DNA of 64,000 nucleotides, taken from contig JAJIZT010000001.1 of the NCBI GenBank assembly GCA_029948415.1, forward strand, positions 98,457-162,456. The letters run 5' to 3'. A model generated the notes under the pieces. That model saw nothing but the letters and a program-made list of their open reading frames with translations. It made no database searches and was not told the DNA's origin. The translations under genes and the position numbers were made by a program. Position 1 is the first letter of the stretch. Each line of letters begins with the position of its first letter. Shown here in pieces: positions 24,696 to 34,114 of this stretch. Source of the DNA: Cenarchaeum symbiont of Oopsacas minuta (GTDB lineage: Archaea > Thermoproteota > Nitrososphaeria > Nitrososphaerales > Nitrosopumilaceae).

Positions 24696-25630
24696 TGGTG
24701 CTCGCAGTTACTGTAAAGGCACCATCTTCAACTGCCAATTTGGGTTCTGGATTTGATGTTTTTGGATTGGGACTAGATGCCTTTTATGATAACGTGACTA
24801 TAACAAAAAAAGGTAAAGGTGTACGGATAGTTGATTCAGATGGAACACCTTCAAACGAGCTACAGAACACGGCTGGAATAGTAGTAGGCAAAATGGCTAC
24901 CGAATATGGTATAAAACAAGGAGTTGAGATTTCTATTAAAAAAGGAGTACCTGCAGGGTTTGGTCTTGGCAGTAGTGCAGCTTCTGCAGCAGCTGCGGCA
25001 ATAGCATTTGACAGGCTTTTCAAGCTAAATTTGGAACCAGACACGTTGGTCAGACATGCAGGTCAAGGTGAGAGAGCAAGTGCTGGCACTATACATTACG
25101 ACAATGTGGCCGCATCGGTGTTAGGTGGGTTTGTCATAATTCGAGATAAACCGCTTCGGATAATGAGGATAGAGGCTCCCAAAGATCTTGCTTTATGCGT
25201 GGCAGTTCCACATATTGATGTGCCAAAGAAAAAAACAAAGGTGTCACGTAGCATACTTTCAAGAAATGTTTCTTTTGAAGACTGTACAAAAAACATATCA
25301 AACGCTGCATCGATGGCAGCTGCCTTTGCCGTAAAAGATTCAGAGGTCATAGGAGGAGCCGTCAACGACGTAATTGTGGAACCCATAAGAAAAACCAAGA
25401 TACCTGGTTTTGAAAAGATTAGAAAAGGCGTTATGGAGGCAGGTGCATATGGATTTACTATAAGCGGAGCTGGTCCATCGGTCATTGCATTCTCTACAAC
25501 GAGAGCAGACTTGGATGGAATTTGTAATGCTATGGAAAAAGGTTTTCTTTCATCTAAAACCAAGTGCACGACTATCATATGTAGACCTAGTGCCGGCGCC
25601 ATACGGAAGAAAGGTTCAAGAAAACATTGA
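24695..25630 (+). CDS. thrB: Homoserine kinase
   Basis: 311 aa GHMP kinase. APSSTANLGSGFD near residue 9 and the phosphate loop GFGLGSSAASA near residue 90 identify it. It phosphorylates homoserine for threonine synthase. It overlaps gpn at the start and queC at the end by 4 nt. Confidence 0.94.
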   Translation: MVLAVTVKAPSSTANLGSGFDVFGLGLDAFYDNVTITKKGKGVRIVDSDGTPSNELQNTAGIVVGKMATEYGIKQGVEISIKKGVPAGFGLGSSAASAAAAAIAFDRLFKLNLEPDTLVRHAGQGERASAGTIHYDNVAASVLGGFVIIRDKPLRIMRIEAPKDLALCVAVPHIDVPKKKTKVSRSILSRNVSFEDCTKNISNAASMAAAFAVKDSEVIGGAVNDVIVEPIRKTKIPGFEKIRKGVMEAGAYGFTISGAGPSVIAFSTTRADLDGICNAMEKGFLSSKTKCTTIICRPSAGAIRKKGSRKH

Positions 25631-26301
25631 AGAAAAAGGCAGTCCTCGTATATAGTGGCGGTGCGGATTCTGTTTGTGCAGCAGTAATGTTATCTAATAA
25701 ATACGATCTATATGGAATAACATTCGTCTATGGCCAACGTGCAAAACATGAAATAATTGCAGCAAAAAAACTTGCAAAGCATCTAAAAATTAAAGAGCAT
25801 AAAATTGTCGACATTAGTTTCATGAAAGATCTCTATGGCGACAATGTTCTTACTGACTCTAGTAAAGATATTCCAGACAAATTTGAATACTCTATAGTGG
25901 TACCTATACGTAATGCCATTTTTTTGTCGGTTGCCTCAGCATGGGCATATACTTTGGGCGCACAGCTGGTAGGATATGGCGCACATGTAGGCGATGTTAA
26001 TTATCCAGACTGCAGACCCACGTTTGCGAAGAAACTTGCAGATGCATTCAATCTTGGTGAAAAAGATGGCATAAAGTCTGGTCTGCATAAAGAGATCAAG
26101 ATTTGGAGTCCGTATTCTGATTCTCTCTCAAAAAGTGATCTATTAAGATTTGGTCATGACAAGCTTGGAGATACGCTCTTTGACACATGGAGTTGTTATA
26201 TGAATAAAAAATACCAATGCGGCAGGTGTGAGTCGTGCAACAATCGAAAAGCAGCTTTTATGCGTGCAAATATATCAGACAAGACTGTATATCTTGCCTA
26301 G
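25627..26301 (+). CDS. queC: 7-cyano-7-deazaguanine (preQ0) synthase
   Basis: 224 aa, TTG start in a 4-nt overlap with thrB. The PP-loop VYSGGADSV near residue 7 and the zinc-binding Cys set CGRCESC near residue 200 are diagnostic. It converts 7-carboxy-7-deazaguanine to preQ0, the precursor of archaeosine in tRNA. FolE and QueE for earlier steps follow just downstream on the other strand. Confidence 0.95.
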   Translation: MKKKAVLVYSGGADSVCAAVMLSNKYDLYGITFVYGQRAKHEIIAAKKLAKHLKIKEHKIVDISFMKDLYGDNVLTDSSKDIPDKFEYSIVVPIRNAIFLSVASAWAYTLGAQLVGYGAHVGDVNYPDCRPTFAKKLADAFNLGEKDGIKSGLHKEIKIWSPYSDSLSKSDLLRFGHDKLGDTLFDTWSCYMNKKYQCGRCESCNNRKAAFMRANISDKTVYLA

Positions 26302-26642
26302 GCGAAAGTTTTTTTCTTTAAAATGATTTGACGTAGACCTAAATACCAAATACCGAAAAACCCTGCAAATATGGCATAAAAGATCCAGTTGGAGGTTGCT
26401 ATAATTTTATTTTGGATATCATTTGGTATATCTTGAAAAACGCTTGTCATTATGGTAACACCGTCCCACGATTCGAGTGCATCACCATGACCAATTGCAT
26501 CTGCCACATTATACAAAATAGCATCAGATATTTGCCAAGCAATCACCATCGAGACTGCAAAGACTATGGCAAATTCTATGGCATACCAAATCCAGTTTGG
26601 CCAAGATTCATCTGGCACACTGATATTATCATGAGCGGTCAT
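26298..26642 (-). CDS. Two-helix membrane protein, unknown
   Basis: 114 aa from ATG 26642. Two membrane helices flank an external Asp/Gly/Trp-containing loop. No family recognised. Convergent with queC (4-nt overlap). Confidence 0.62.
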   Translation of the reverse strand: MTAHDNISVPDESWPNWIWYAIEFAIVFAVSMVIAWQISDAILYNVADAIGHGDALESWDGVTIMTSVFQDIPNDIQNKIIATSNWIFYAIFAGFFGIWYLGLRQIILKKKTFA

Positions 26643-26685
26643 ACGAGGGCACTCACTGTACATGTAGTTAATATTTTGTAAATCA

Positions 26686-27252
26686 TTATAGGTTACCTCT
26701 ATTCAAAGTGTTGTTATGAATCAATGATATGATGCTGTCTTTTTCTACTTGTTTATTGAATATTCCACGGAATGTGCTAGATATCATTTCTGCGTCGCTA
26801 TGAACGCCGCGCATCTTCATGCAGAAATGTTCAGCCTGTGCTATAATAGCTACTCCTTTTACTCCTTGTGAATACAGATCATCAGCTATATTTTTTGTAA
26901 GACGTTCTTGAATCTGCAATCTACGAGAGTATTTTTCTACTAGACGAATTAATTTTGAGACGCCAAATACTCTTCCGTTTGGAGAATATGCTATGTGTAT
27001 TTTACCATAAAATGGCAACATGTGATGTTCGCACATTGAATAGAATTTAATGTTCCGAATTATGACTGTGTCAGAATCCACCGAAAACTGTACCGCAAGT
27101 TGAGGGTCACTCTCGTATCCTCCAAAGATCTCTTTGTACATCTTGGCTATACGTTTTGGGGTATCGTGGAGACCTTCACGCGTTGGATCTTCGCCTATCT
27201 CGATTATCAAGTTTTTGATCAAATTTTCTATCCGCACTTCATCCATTATCAT
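26686..27252 (-). CDS. folE: GTP cyclohydrolase I
   Basis: 188 aa. FYSMCEHHMLPF near residue 76 holds the zinc ligands Cys and His, and EHFCMKMRGV near residue 147 supplies the second Cys. Product 7,8-dihydroneopterin triphosphate feeds both queuosine/archaeosine and pterin synthesis; its position between queC and queE favours archaeosine. Confidence 0.95.
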   Translation of the reverse strand: MIMDEVRIENLIKNLIIEIGEDPTREGLHDTPKRIAKMYKEIFGGYESDPQLAVQFSVDSDTVIIRNIKFYSMCEHHMLPFYGKIHIAYSPNGRVFGVSKLIRLVEKYSRRLQIQERLTKNIADDLYSQGVKGVAIIAQAEHFCMKMRGVHSDAEMISSTFRGIFNKQVEKDSIISLIHNNTLNRGNL

Positions 27253-27293
27253 GCCAGTTTATTTGGTCACATATTTGCGTTATGCGAGAGATT

Positions 27294-28007
27294 TCATGGA
27301 GCTCCGATGGCTTTATGCATTTGTGGCACTACTCTGACAGTTACATGGTATTTGGCTGCAGCATCATACATTTGCATTAAAAGAGGTAGCTTTGGTTCTG
27401 CAATTCCATGTGTAGGCTGTATAATCAGGCCTAGAATTTTGGTGGCTGCAGAATTGGAGAATATTTTTTCAAGCATAATTTCAAAATCAACAAAATTTGT
27501 CTTTGAGCTCACTACAATCTTGATGTATGTTTTTTTCTCGGCCAAGATTGATCCTTCAAGGCATTCTAATGCTTGCTCAAACAGCTTTGGATGCTGTTCG
27601 GGAGATACAAATCCTGATTCGACGGTTTTGAATTCAATCTTTACGATGTCTATAAATGATAACACGTGTGAAAATCTTTGCACCTCAAAGCATGAGGATT
27701 CTAGATAGGTGGGTACATTTTTGGACTGGACAAACTTTGCCATCTCAGCTACGGCCTCATGTTGTATGAGTGGATCGCCACCAGTAAAATTGACTTTGTA
27801 AGTACTCGGCTGCAGTTCTCTAGATATCATATCACACGCCTCGTCTATTTCATATTCTGTTCCAGAGTCAAGTGGAAGTGAATCAAGCGTATCACAATAA
27901 AAACATCCGTAAGGACATCCAGCTAGGCGCACAAAGAGGGTTTTGGTTCCACAGAAAATCCCTTCTCCTTCTATAGAAGTAAATATCTCAGTTAATCTAA
28001 CTTTCAT
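27294..28007 (-). CDS. queE: 7-carboxy-7-deazaguanine synthase
   Basis: 237 aa radical SAM enzyme. The cluster motif CPYGCFYC (C-x3-C-x2-C) near residue 32 follows the early FTSIEGEG segment of QueE. It rearranges CPH4 to CDG. A QueD (CPH4 synthase) gene is not seen in the window. Just upstream of folE on the same strand. Confidence 0.94.
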   Translation of the reverse strand: MKVRLTEIFTSIEGEGIFCGTKTLFVRLAGCPYGCFYCDTLDSLPLDSGTEYEIDEACDMISRELQPSTYKVNFTGGDPLIQHEAVAEMAKFVQSKNVPTYLESSCFEVQRFSHVLSFIDIVKIEFKTVESGFVSPEQHPKLFEQALECLEGSILAEKKTYIKIVVSSKTNFVDFEIMLEKIFSNSAATKILGLIIQPTHGIAEPKLPLLMQMYDAAAKYHVTVRVVPQMHKAIGAP

Positions 28008-28051
28008 GATACAGAATAAACTAGACGATTATTTATTGTGGTGTATTTGAT

Positions 28052-28246
28052 CTAATGTGTTATTGGCTGTTTTGTATAAAAGAGGCCAGATATGAAAAAG
28101 ATCGCTCCAAGGATTCCAATAAGACTGCCAATAAATTCAATGGTAGACGCAATCTCCATATCATATTGGGGAAGAAATAGAGCCATCAACGCACCTACCA
28201 CCATCATTGGGATTCCAACGCCAATTGATATTACATTTGAGGCCAT
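28052..28246 (-). CDS. Small two-helix membrane protein
   Basis: 64 aa with two hydrophobic helices separated by a short acidic loop. No family recognised. Confidence 0.58.
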   Translation of the reverse strand: MASNVISIGVGIPMMVVGALMALFLPQYDMEIASTIEFIGSLIGILGAIFFISGLFYTKQPITH

Positions 28247-28352
28247 ACATGGCTCATAAATGAAAATTATATGAAGTTTGGCTTTACGATTGTAAGATCT
28301 GGTGCTGAAAAAAGACCTACGTCTTTAATAATAACGGGCAATATTGTCATGT

Positions 28353-28886
28353 ATGACAGGATTCTTTAGTAAAAATAAGGATGATGGCGAAACGATGGAG
28401 GCTAAAGCTCCAAATGACAATCTAAACAGCTCAACCCTAGAGCAGACTATAAAAGCATCAAAGAATTTGGAATCTACTCGCCAAGACGACGAGCAAACTG
28501 CAGGATCTATGGTTGGAATAGATGGTCTAATGAACAAGCGCGTAAAACTCGAAGAGTCTATAGACTATGTAGGTCATGTAATAAAAACTCTAAAAGATAA
28601 AAGATCACGCCTTGAAAAAGACGTTGAAGAAGAAGCTGTTGACATAAAAAATCTCAGAGAGCAGCTGATCAAGATCAAAGAATACATCGATGATGAGAGC
28701 AAAGGGATTGAAAATCTTACTAAAAAACGCTCTCAGATAGAGTCAGAAGCTGACGAAGTACGTGGAATCGTAGGCAACTTTACAGAGATGCTTTCTAGAA
28801 TAGATAGCATGGTAAATAGAGAAAAGGAAAAAGTTACACAGTTTAAAAGATCAATGCAAAGTCAAGATACGCCAAGTTCTACATGA
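28353..28886 (+). CDS. Coiled-coil protein next to the ESCRT-III-like gene
   Basis: 177 aa from ATG 28353 (a TTG at 28344 is possible). Residues about 70-165 are a continuous charged coiled coil with heptads and few helix breakers; the N-terminus is polar and disordered-looking. No enzymatic motif. The end overlaps the convergent CdvB-family gene by 8 nt. A partner or scaffold role in division is possible but only inferred from location. Confidence 0.65.
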   Translation: MTGFFSKNKDDGETMEAKAPNDNLNSSTLEQTIKASKNLESTRQDDEQTAGSMVGIDGLMNKRVKLEESIDYVGHVIKTLKDKRSRLEKDVEEEAVDIKNLREQLIKIKEYIDDESKGIENLTKKRSQIESEADEVRGIVGNFTEMLSRIDSMVNREKEKVTQFKRSMQSQDTPSST

Positions 28887-29523
28887 ATTTGTTTGGTGTC
28901 TCTACAGACTGATCTATATCTGTCGGCATGGTTGGGAATTTTGAATCTGCCGTATTCTCTGCTATGGCAGCTGCCTCTTGGAGTATCTTTTCTGACTCTT
29001 CAGTGGTTGCAGTATCTGTTGCAAAGCTTGAATCGTTGGTAAAGGTGTCTGTCATCATACCACCTAACATCTCTGCCATTTTGCCAATCTCCTGATCCGC
29101 TCCTGGCATGAATTTTGCCAATGAAGATTTCATGCCCTTCATGAGACCTATTGTTGGCATTATTGTTACGATAGTATCACCTAGATCGTGTGCAGTTGAA
29201 AGACGAAGTTCTATCTGTTCCAATGCAATGCGTGCATTACCCAAAACCTTTGAAACTTTGCGCACTTCTGCAAGCTCACTCGAGAGCACTTTGCTCGTAT
29301 GTGTATCATGTTGTTGAGTTGCTTGAACTATTCTACTGAAAATTTTAGCGTCACGCTCTGCTAGTTTGCCAAGCATGCCGTCAAGTTTTGTGACCTGTTT
29401 TTGTAAGCGCACTATGGCTGCCTGAACTCGTGGCTTTAGAGGACCATTATGTTTTAGCATATCCGATACCTTTTCTGTCAGTCCTGGTGTTGTCTGTTTT
29501 GCCCACTTGTTCTGAAAGGTCAT
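28879..29523 (-). CDS. ESCRT-III-like protein (CdvB/Snf7 family)
   Basis: 214 aa. Residues about 20-150 are an ESCRT-III helical core: basic KPRVQAAIVRLQKQVTKLDGML followed by a long amphipathic pair and KGMKSSLAKFMPGAD. The C-terminal Ser/Thr-rich tail resembles a regulatory end; no clear winged-helix is present. Polymers of such proteins constrict membranes in archaeal division and vesicle budding. No cdvA or cdvC (AAA ATPase) is next to it, so it is probably a CdvB paralogue rather than the main cdv operon copy. Confidence 0.86.
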   Translation of the reverse strand: MTFQNKWAKQTTPGLTEKVSDMLKHNGPLKPRVQAAIVRLQKQVTKLDGMLGKLAERDAKIFSRIVQATQQHDTHTSKVLSSELAEVRKVSKVLGNARIALEQIELRLSTAHDLGDTIVTIMPTIGLMKGMKSSLAKFMPGADQEIGKMAEMLGGMMTDTFTNDSSFATDTATTEESEKILQEAAAIAENTADSKFPTMPTDIDQSVETPNKFM

Positions 29524-29615
29524 AATTGAGTTTGATAAAATCTATTCTTAATAGGAGTTGTAAGCTTTGATCAACAAACCATTAAAATTACTCAACTAAA
29601 CTAGTGTACAATACC

Positions 29616-29774
29616 TTATGTGATTGTGGCTTTTTTGACCACAAGTGAATCTCCCTCTAGGTATATTTTTACATAATCACCTTTTTGCATATCCATATGC
29701 TTTCTCAACTGTTTTGGAACAGTAACTGTGCCTGCAGAGGTAATCTTTACTAGTATCTCTTCTATGTCCGACAT
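29616..29774 (-). CDS. AbrB/SpoVT-type DNA-binding protein
   Basis: 52 aa. KITSAGTVTVPKQLRKHM followed by KGDYVKIYLEGDSLVVKK is the swapped-hairpin AbrB fold. Dimers bind DNA; no toxin partner is adjacent, so a transcription-factor or chromatin role is more likely than antitoxin. A strongly A/T-rich promoter region precedes it. Placed between the ESCRT-III-like gene and guaA on the same strand. Confidence 0.85.
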   Translation of the reverse strand: MSDIEEILVKITSAGTVTVPKQLRKHMDMQKGDYVKIYLEGDSLVVKKATIT

Positions 29775-29782
29775 CTTGATTA

Positions 29783-29812
29783 TTAATATTATATTATAAT
29801 ATAATATAATTT
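29783..29812 (-). promoter_or_regulatory. A/T-only promoter tract of the AbrB-type gene
   Basis: TATTATAATATAATATAAT-type sequence at 29789-29810 lies within about 15-36 nt upstream of the start and includes several overlapping TATA boxes. Site assigned by composition and spacing. Confidence 0.5.
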
Positions 29813-29818
29813 TTGATA

Positions 29819-31336
29819 TTATAGAGGTTCTATGGTGGATGGAGGTTTACTCGATATCGCATATGTGACCCACGTAACCTCCTCTATCTCGTTGGTTATA
29901 CGTCTAGCCATCTTGTCCAATATATCATGGGGTACGCGCGTCCAATCTGCAGTCATTGCATCTATAGAATTGACTATACGGATTGTGACTATTCTACCGT
30001 ATCTTCGCTCATCGCCAACAACACCTACAGCTCGGTCATCTCCTACCAAAGCGTACGCCTGCCAAATGTCTCCATATAGACCAGCTAGATGGAGCTCATC
30101 TTCCACGATGGCACTTGCAGTCTTACATATTGCAAGTTTTTCCTTTGTCACTTCTCCAATTATTCTCACTGCAAGACCAGGACCTGGAAATGGATGACGT
30201 TTACGCATATACTCTGGAACATCAAGCATCTTGGCTATCTTTCTAACTTCATCTTTGTATAGATCTCGTAATGGTTCAAGCAGATCTAGATTCAGCCAGT
30301 TTGGTAGTCCGCCCACGTTGTGATGTGATTTTATAACTGCTGCCGGTCCTTTTGATATTCCACTTTCTATAACGTCTGGATACAGAGTTCCTTGTGCAAG
30401 CCATCGGAAATTTCCATCTTTGGCAAATCTCGAAAACTCTTCGATGAATGCCTCGCCGATTATTTTCCGTTTCTCCTCTGGATTGGTCTTACCTTGAAGT
30501 TTTTCTAGAAATTTTTTACTAGCATCAATAAGGGTAAAATTGACGCCAAAATTTTCTACAAACATCTTTTGAACCTGTTCTGATTCACCACGACGTAACA
30601 GCCCGTTGTCTATAAAAATACATTTTAACCTATTACCAATTGCTTTGTGTATCAAAAGAGCCGTCACTGTAGAATCTATGCCACCGCTAACACCACATAA
30701 AACGTCTCCATCTATAGAAGAGATTTGTCTAATGGTTTTTTTCACAAACGAATCTATTGTCCATTCTTTTTTGGCACCACATATGTTAACTGTAAAATTT
30801 TCTAGTATCTTTGAACCTTGTTCAGTATGAGTCACCTCGGGATGAAACTGTAATCCAAATATGGATTTCTCTTCCAAGGTTATTGCAGCAGTCGCAGAGT
30901 TTTCCGTGCTACCTATGACTTTGAATTCTGGTGGAATTTTTTCAGCCTCATCTCCATGGCTCATCCATGCAGTTATCTGCCTACCGAGTCCATCAAATAT
31001 TCTATTTTCCTGCATATCTAGCTTGGATGCACCATATTCCTTGTTTGCGCGTTTTATACTACCGCCATGTCTATCCACCACAAGCTGATGTCCATAGCAT
31101 ATACCTAGAATCGGCACGTTCATCTCAAAGATCTCAGAGTCGGGTTTTGGTGATCCTTGTTCGTATACGCTAGCTGGACCTCCAGAGAGTATCAAGCCTT
31201 TGGGGGTCAGCTCTTTGATTTTATCAACTGGTGTACCATATGGTAAGAGCTCAGCATAGACTGCAAAATCACGTATCCTTCGGCATATAAGATGACTATA
31301 CTGGGAACCAAAATCCAGTATGACTATTTTGTCCAT
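29819..31336 (-). CDS. guaA: GMP synthase (glutamine-hydrolysing)
   Basis: 505 aa from the ATG at 31336. Class I glutaminase with nucleophile Cys in GICYGHQLV near residue 78 and FHPEVTHTE, ATP-pyrophosphatase loop GVSGGIDSTV near residue 220, and the C-terminal dimerisation domain. Makes GMP from XMP. It starts just after a conserved hypothetical gene (31341-31910). Its partner guaB is at 40240. Confidence 0.96.
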   Translation of the reverse strand: MDKIVILDFGSQYSHLICRRIRDFAVYAELLPYGTPVDKIKELTPKGLILSGGPASVYEQGSPKPDSEIFEMNVPILGICYGHQLVVDRHGGSIKRANKEYGASKLDMQENRIFDGLGRQITAWMSHGDEAEKIPPEFKVIGSTENSATAAITLEEKSIFGLQFHPEVTHTEQGSKILENFTVNICGAKKEWTIDSFVKKTIRQISSIDGDVLCGVSGGIDSTVTALLIHKAIGNRLKCIFIDNGLLRRGESEQVQKMFVENFGVNFTLIDASKKFLEKLQGKTNPEEKRKIIGEAFIEEFSRFAKDGNFRWLAQGTLYPDVIESGISKGPAAVIKSHHNVGGLPNWLNLDLLEPLRDLYKDEVRKIAKMLDVPEYMRKRHPFPGPGLAVRIIGEVTKEKLAICKTASAIVEDELHLAGLYGDIWQAYALVGDDRAVGVVGDERRYGRIVTIRIVNSIDAMTADWTRVPHDILDKMARRITNEIEEVTWVTYAISSKPPSTIEPL

Positions 31337-31340
31337 GCAA

Positions 31341-31910
31341 TCACCTGCTAGTTTTTTCAAGCATTTTGTTAAAAGACCAAGTGGCCGTATTGATTATTTC
31401 CATGGCTGTTTGATGATTACGATAGTTTTCAATAATAATCTCACGCATTATAGAACCTACTTTGTTTATTGTATAATCCATAACTTTTTGATCCTCTCCT
31501 TGAACCTTGGCATCTTTTTTCTTCATATCTGCCATGACCCTATCAAGAAAATACGTCTGAAACGGTGGTGTAGTCTGCTCCAAATCAAGATCTTTATTCA
31601 AAATTATAGCTAGCCTGTCAGGTGTCAAGTAAGCGTTTGCAATAACACGACCATCTGACGTATTTGTCATCGGAATACTCTCAGAGGTATCATCGGTTTG
31701 GGTTTCAGGTTCGATTTTGGTCTTGGGTTTTGTATTCTCAGGTTCAAGGGGTATTGAAGATGCCTTTGTAAAACTAGATCTCTTTAAAAGTAGGTCGACG
31801 GCTTTGAGAGATTCTTCTAGAAACAGCAGATCTTCATGGGCAGCATCTATCTTTTGTTCTATTTTATCTCGCAACCGAGTAATCTCGCGTATCTCTTCAG
31901 GCGACTGCAT
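31341..31910 (-). CDS. Helical hypothetical protein upstream of guaA
   Basis: 189 aa. An N-terminal coiled coil (residues 1-45) is followed by a Thr/Pro/Glu-rich linker and a C-terminal helical domain (AYLTPDRLAIILNKD, then a long helix). No known family, no membrane segment. It abuts guaA. Confidence 0.68.
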   Translation of the reverse strand: MQSPEEIREITRLRDKIEQKIDAAHEDLLFLEESLKAVDLLLKRSSFTKASSIPLEPENTKPKTKIEPETQTDDTSESIPMTNTSDGRVIANAYLTPDRLAIILNKDLDLEQTTPPFQTYFLDRVMADMKKKDAKVQGEDQKVMDYTINKVGSIMREIIIENYRNHQTAMEIINTATWSFNKMLEKTSR

Positions 31911-31969
31911 ACTGTGAAATAGTCATATGGGTATTAAAAGCGCACGGTAAACAGATGTATTGATCAAAG

Positions 31970-32698
31970 CTATGCAAAATCTAGACGGTCGTATCGGATA
32001 TTTTCAAATCCTCGAATTCTACTAGACGTTGTGTATAGACGGCTTTTGGATCTTTCGGCAAGCCATTCCAAGAGTATTTTGGCGCGGCGCAGTTTTGCCA
32101 TCTTTGTTTGCATATCTTTACGGGCAGTGGATGAATGTATTCCTATACGTCTGCCAAGATCCATTCCAAAGAGTATAATTTTTTCAGCCCCAAATGATTC
32201 AGCCAAGAAAACACATCTATCACCATCGGTAAATCCACCATAATTGCGAACGTGCCCCACAGGTCTACCTTGTGTGGTGGCCATTACGTTCACAAATTTT
32301 TTTGCTATTGGTAATGTCTTTACATTATCACCATGCGCATGAACTAGCATCAATGAGCCTAAATCATCGGCTTTTTGTAACGAGGCTAAATCGCCGTCAA
32401 GGTCTGTTACCACAATATCTGGAATAATACCTGTCTTTAATACTGTCTTTACGGCACTGTCTGCCACGATCTTTGTGACCGGCAGTCTGCGAGACGCCAA
32501 AATCGTCTGCCCTAAAGATGGGCCAGCTCCAATAACAATTACTGTCTTACCAAAGATCAAACGACGGATCCTATTCTCCGAGATGGGTTTTTTTATTATT
32601 CCATCTAGAATTCGTGCCGCATTCGTATCGTCTGATCTTGAATATCCAAAATCTTTCAACAGTTTCGAATACTGCGTGTACCAGCCTCTTATTGGCAT
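31970..32698 (-). CDS. mptE: 6-hydroxymethyl-7,8-dihydropterin diphosphokinase (MptE-like)
   Basis: 242 aa of the DUF115/COG1634 type: VIVIGAGPSLGQ near residue 54, VTDLDGD near residue 98, HAHGDN, and FGMDLG late in the chain. Archaeal MptE adds diphosphate to the pterin before coupling to p-aminobenzoate. It is divergent from a dihydropteroate-synthase gene, which fits a pterin locus. Confidence 0.87.
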   Translation of the reverse strand: MPIRGWYTQYSKLLKDFGYSRSDDTNAARILDGIIKKPISENRIRRLIFGKTVIVIGAGPSLGQTILASRRLPVTKIVADSAVKTVLKTGIIPDIVVTDLDGDLASLQKADDLGSLMLVHAHGDNVKTLPIAKKFVNVMATTQGRPVGHVRNYGGFTDGDRCVFLAESFGAEKIILFGMDLGRRIGIHSSTARKDMQTKMAKLRRAKILLEWLAERSKSRLYTTSSRIRGFENIRYDRLDFA

Positions 32699-32731
32699 AA
32701 CCTAATTTGTAGGGAGATTGTCTTAAACCCT

Positions 32732-33565
32732 ATGAACATATTCGATTCGACAAGAAAAAAACATACAATCATCATGGGCATAATCAATACATCACCTGAA
32801 TCATTTTATTCTGAATCGGTGCATACTAGTGCTTCTAGTATATCAGCCACGGCTCGTAGAATGCAAAATGAAGGAGCAGACATTATAGATGTCGGAGGCA
32901 TGTCCACTGCACCATATCTAAAGACGTTCATAAAGTCAGAGGTTGAATTGCATAGGGTGGTTACGGCCGTAAAAATCGTGCGTGCTGCATCCTCATTACC
33001 TATCTCTATAGATACGTGTAGAGCTAATGTGGCCGAAGCTGCACTAGATGCAGGTGCAGATATCATAAATGACGTGACTGGGTTGCAGTATGATTCATGC
33101 ATGAGCAGTCTCATAAGCCGATACAGACCATCATTGGTGCTCTGCGCTTATGGTGGCACCAAACACCGTGGAAACGGTCTACTGACAGATACGTCATCGT
33201 TGCTTAAACGTAGTACAGATATAGCATTCAAGGCAGGAGTGCATAGTAGCCAAATAGCGATAGATCCAGCAATTGGTTTCTTTCGACGTGCCTCAAAGTC
33301 GCCGTTTTTTACAAAGACAAGTTCGAATCAGATCAAGAGGGATCTTTTGATATTAAAAGATCTGAATAGACTAGGCAATATGCTAGTACTCGTTTCCATA
33401 TCACGTAAATCATTTCTTAGAGGTATGTTTGGATCTCCTGATCCAAAAAACAGACTCCCAAGTTCACTTGCATGTGAAATGTTTGCGATACAATGTGGTG
33501 CCAATATTATACGTACTCATAACGTACGTGAGAGTCGTAACATTGCAGATATGGTGTATATGTAA
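32732..33565 (+). CDS. folP: Dihydropteroate synthase
   Basis: 277 aa TIM barrel. MGIINTSPESFYSES near residue 15, DIIDVGGMST, ISIDT and DPAIGF are the family motifs; the SR-x-H near the end appears as RTHNVRESR. It couples the activated pterin with an aminobenzoate. Divergent with mptE, 33 bp between starts. Confidence 0.92.
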   Translation: MNIFDSTRKKHTIIMGIINTSPESFYSESVHTSASSISATARRMQNEGADIIDVGGMSTAPYLKTFIKSEVELHRVVTAVKIVRAASSLPISIDTCRANVAEAALDAGADIINDVTGLQYDSCMSSLISRYRPSLVLCAYGGTKHRGNGLLTDTSSLLKRSTDIAFKAGVHSSQIAIDPAIGFFRRASKSPFFTKTSSNQIKRDLLILKDLNRLGNMLVLVSISRKSFLRGMFGSPDPKNRLPSSLACEMFAIQCGANIIRTHNVRESRNIADMVYM

Positions 33566-33671
33566 ACATTGATTAGATTTCATTAATAGAAAATTTATAA
33601 TTATATTAAAAATTATAGATAATTTCTAGATGCATACTAATCTTTTTATCATACATTATTTGTAAAAAAAT

Positions 33672-34109
33672 ATGAAGAGAGTAATTTATGGTGGAATTGT
33701 CATAGCCATCGCACTTGTTATTATATTGATATTAAGATCAATCGCATTTGACACCACACCTGGCACGGATTTTGCATATCATGTTCTTTTATCTGGAACT
33801 GATGATTACAAGGCTGGAGTATACACAGAAAATTTTGATTTAACCGCTGGAGATTATGCCATTAGATTCATAGCTAGTGGGAGTAGTCCGAAACAGATCA
33901 CAATAAATCTCAAAGGTGAAACACTTTCATTTTTAGAAAATTACAAGCTACAAAATATGCTACACAAATCCCCAATCTCTGAATATTATACATGGAGTTA
34001 CAATGGAACCAAGATGATTCATAATTCACAAGGTCAGATTGTTGAAATTACCATAGACCCGCACGGAAAGACAGATGGTTCTGTGTCAATTTTGCTTGAA
34101 AGAAGATAA
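33672..34109 (+). CDS. Membrane-anchored extracellular protein
   Basis: 145 aa. One N-terminal membrane helix (residues 5-24), then a beta-rich domain with AYHVLLSG, AGDYAIRFIASGSS and a terminal VSILLERR. Looks like a small beta sandwich outside the cell. No family recognised. The stop is followed 5 nt later by the structured RNA candidate. Confidence 0.66.
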   Translation: MKRVIYGGIVIAIALVIILILRSIAFDTTPGTDFAYHVLLSGTDDYKAGVYTENFDLTAGDYAIRFIASGSSPKQITINLKGETLSFLENYKLQNMLHKSPISEYYTWSYNGTKMIHNSQGQIVEITIDPHGKTDGSVSILLERR

Positions 34110-34114
34110 TGTCG

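Noticed and set aside
29616-29774. AbrB-type protein as an antitoxin
   Set aside because: No toxin-like gene is adjacent; neighbours are the ESCRT-III-like gene and guaA.
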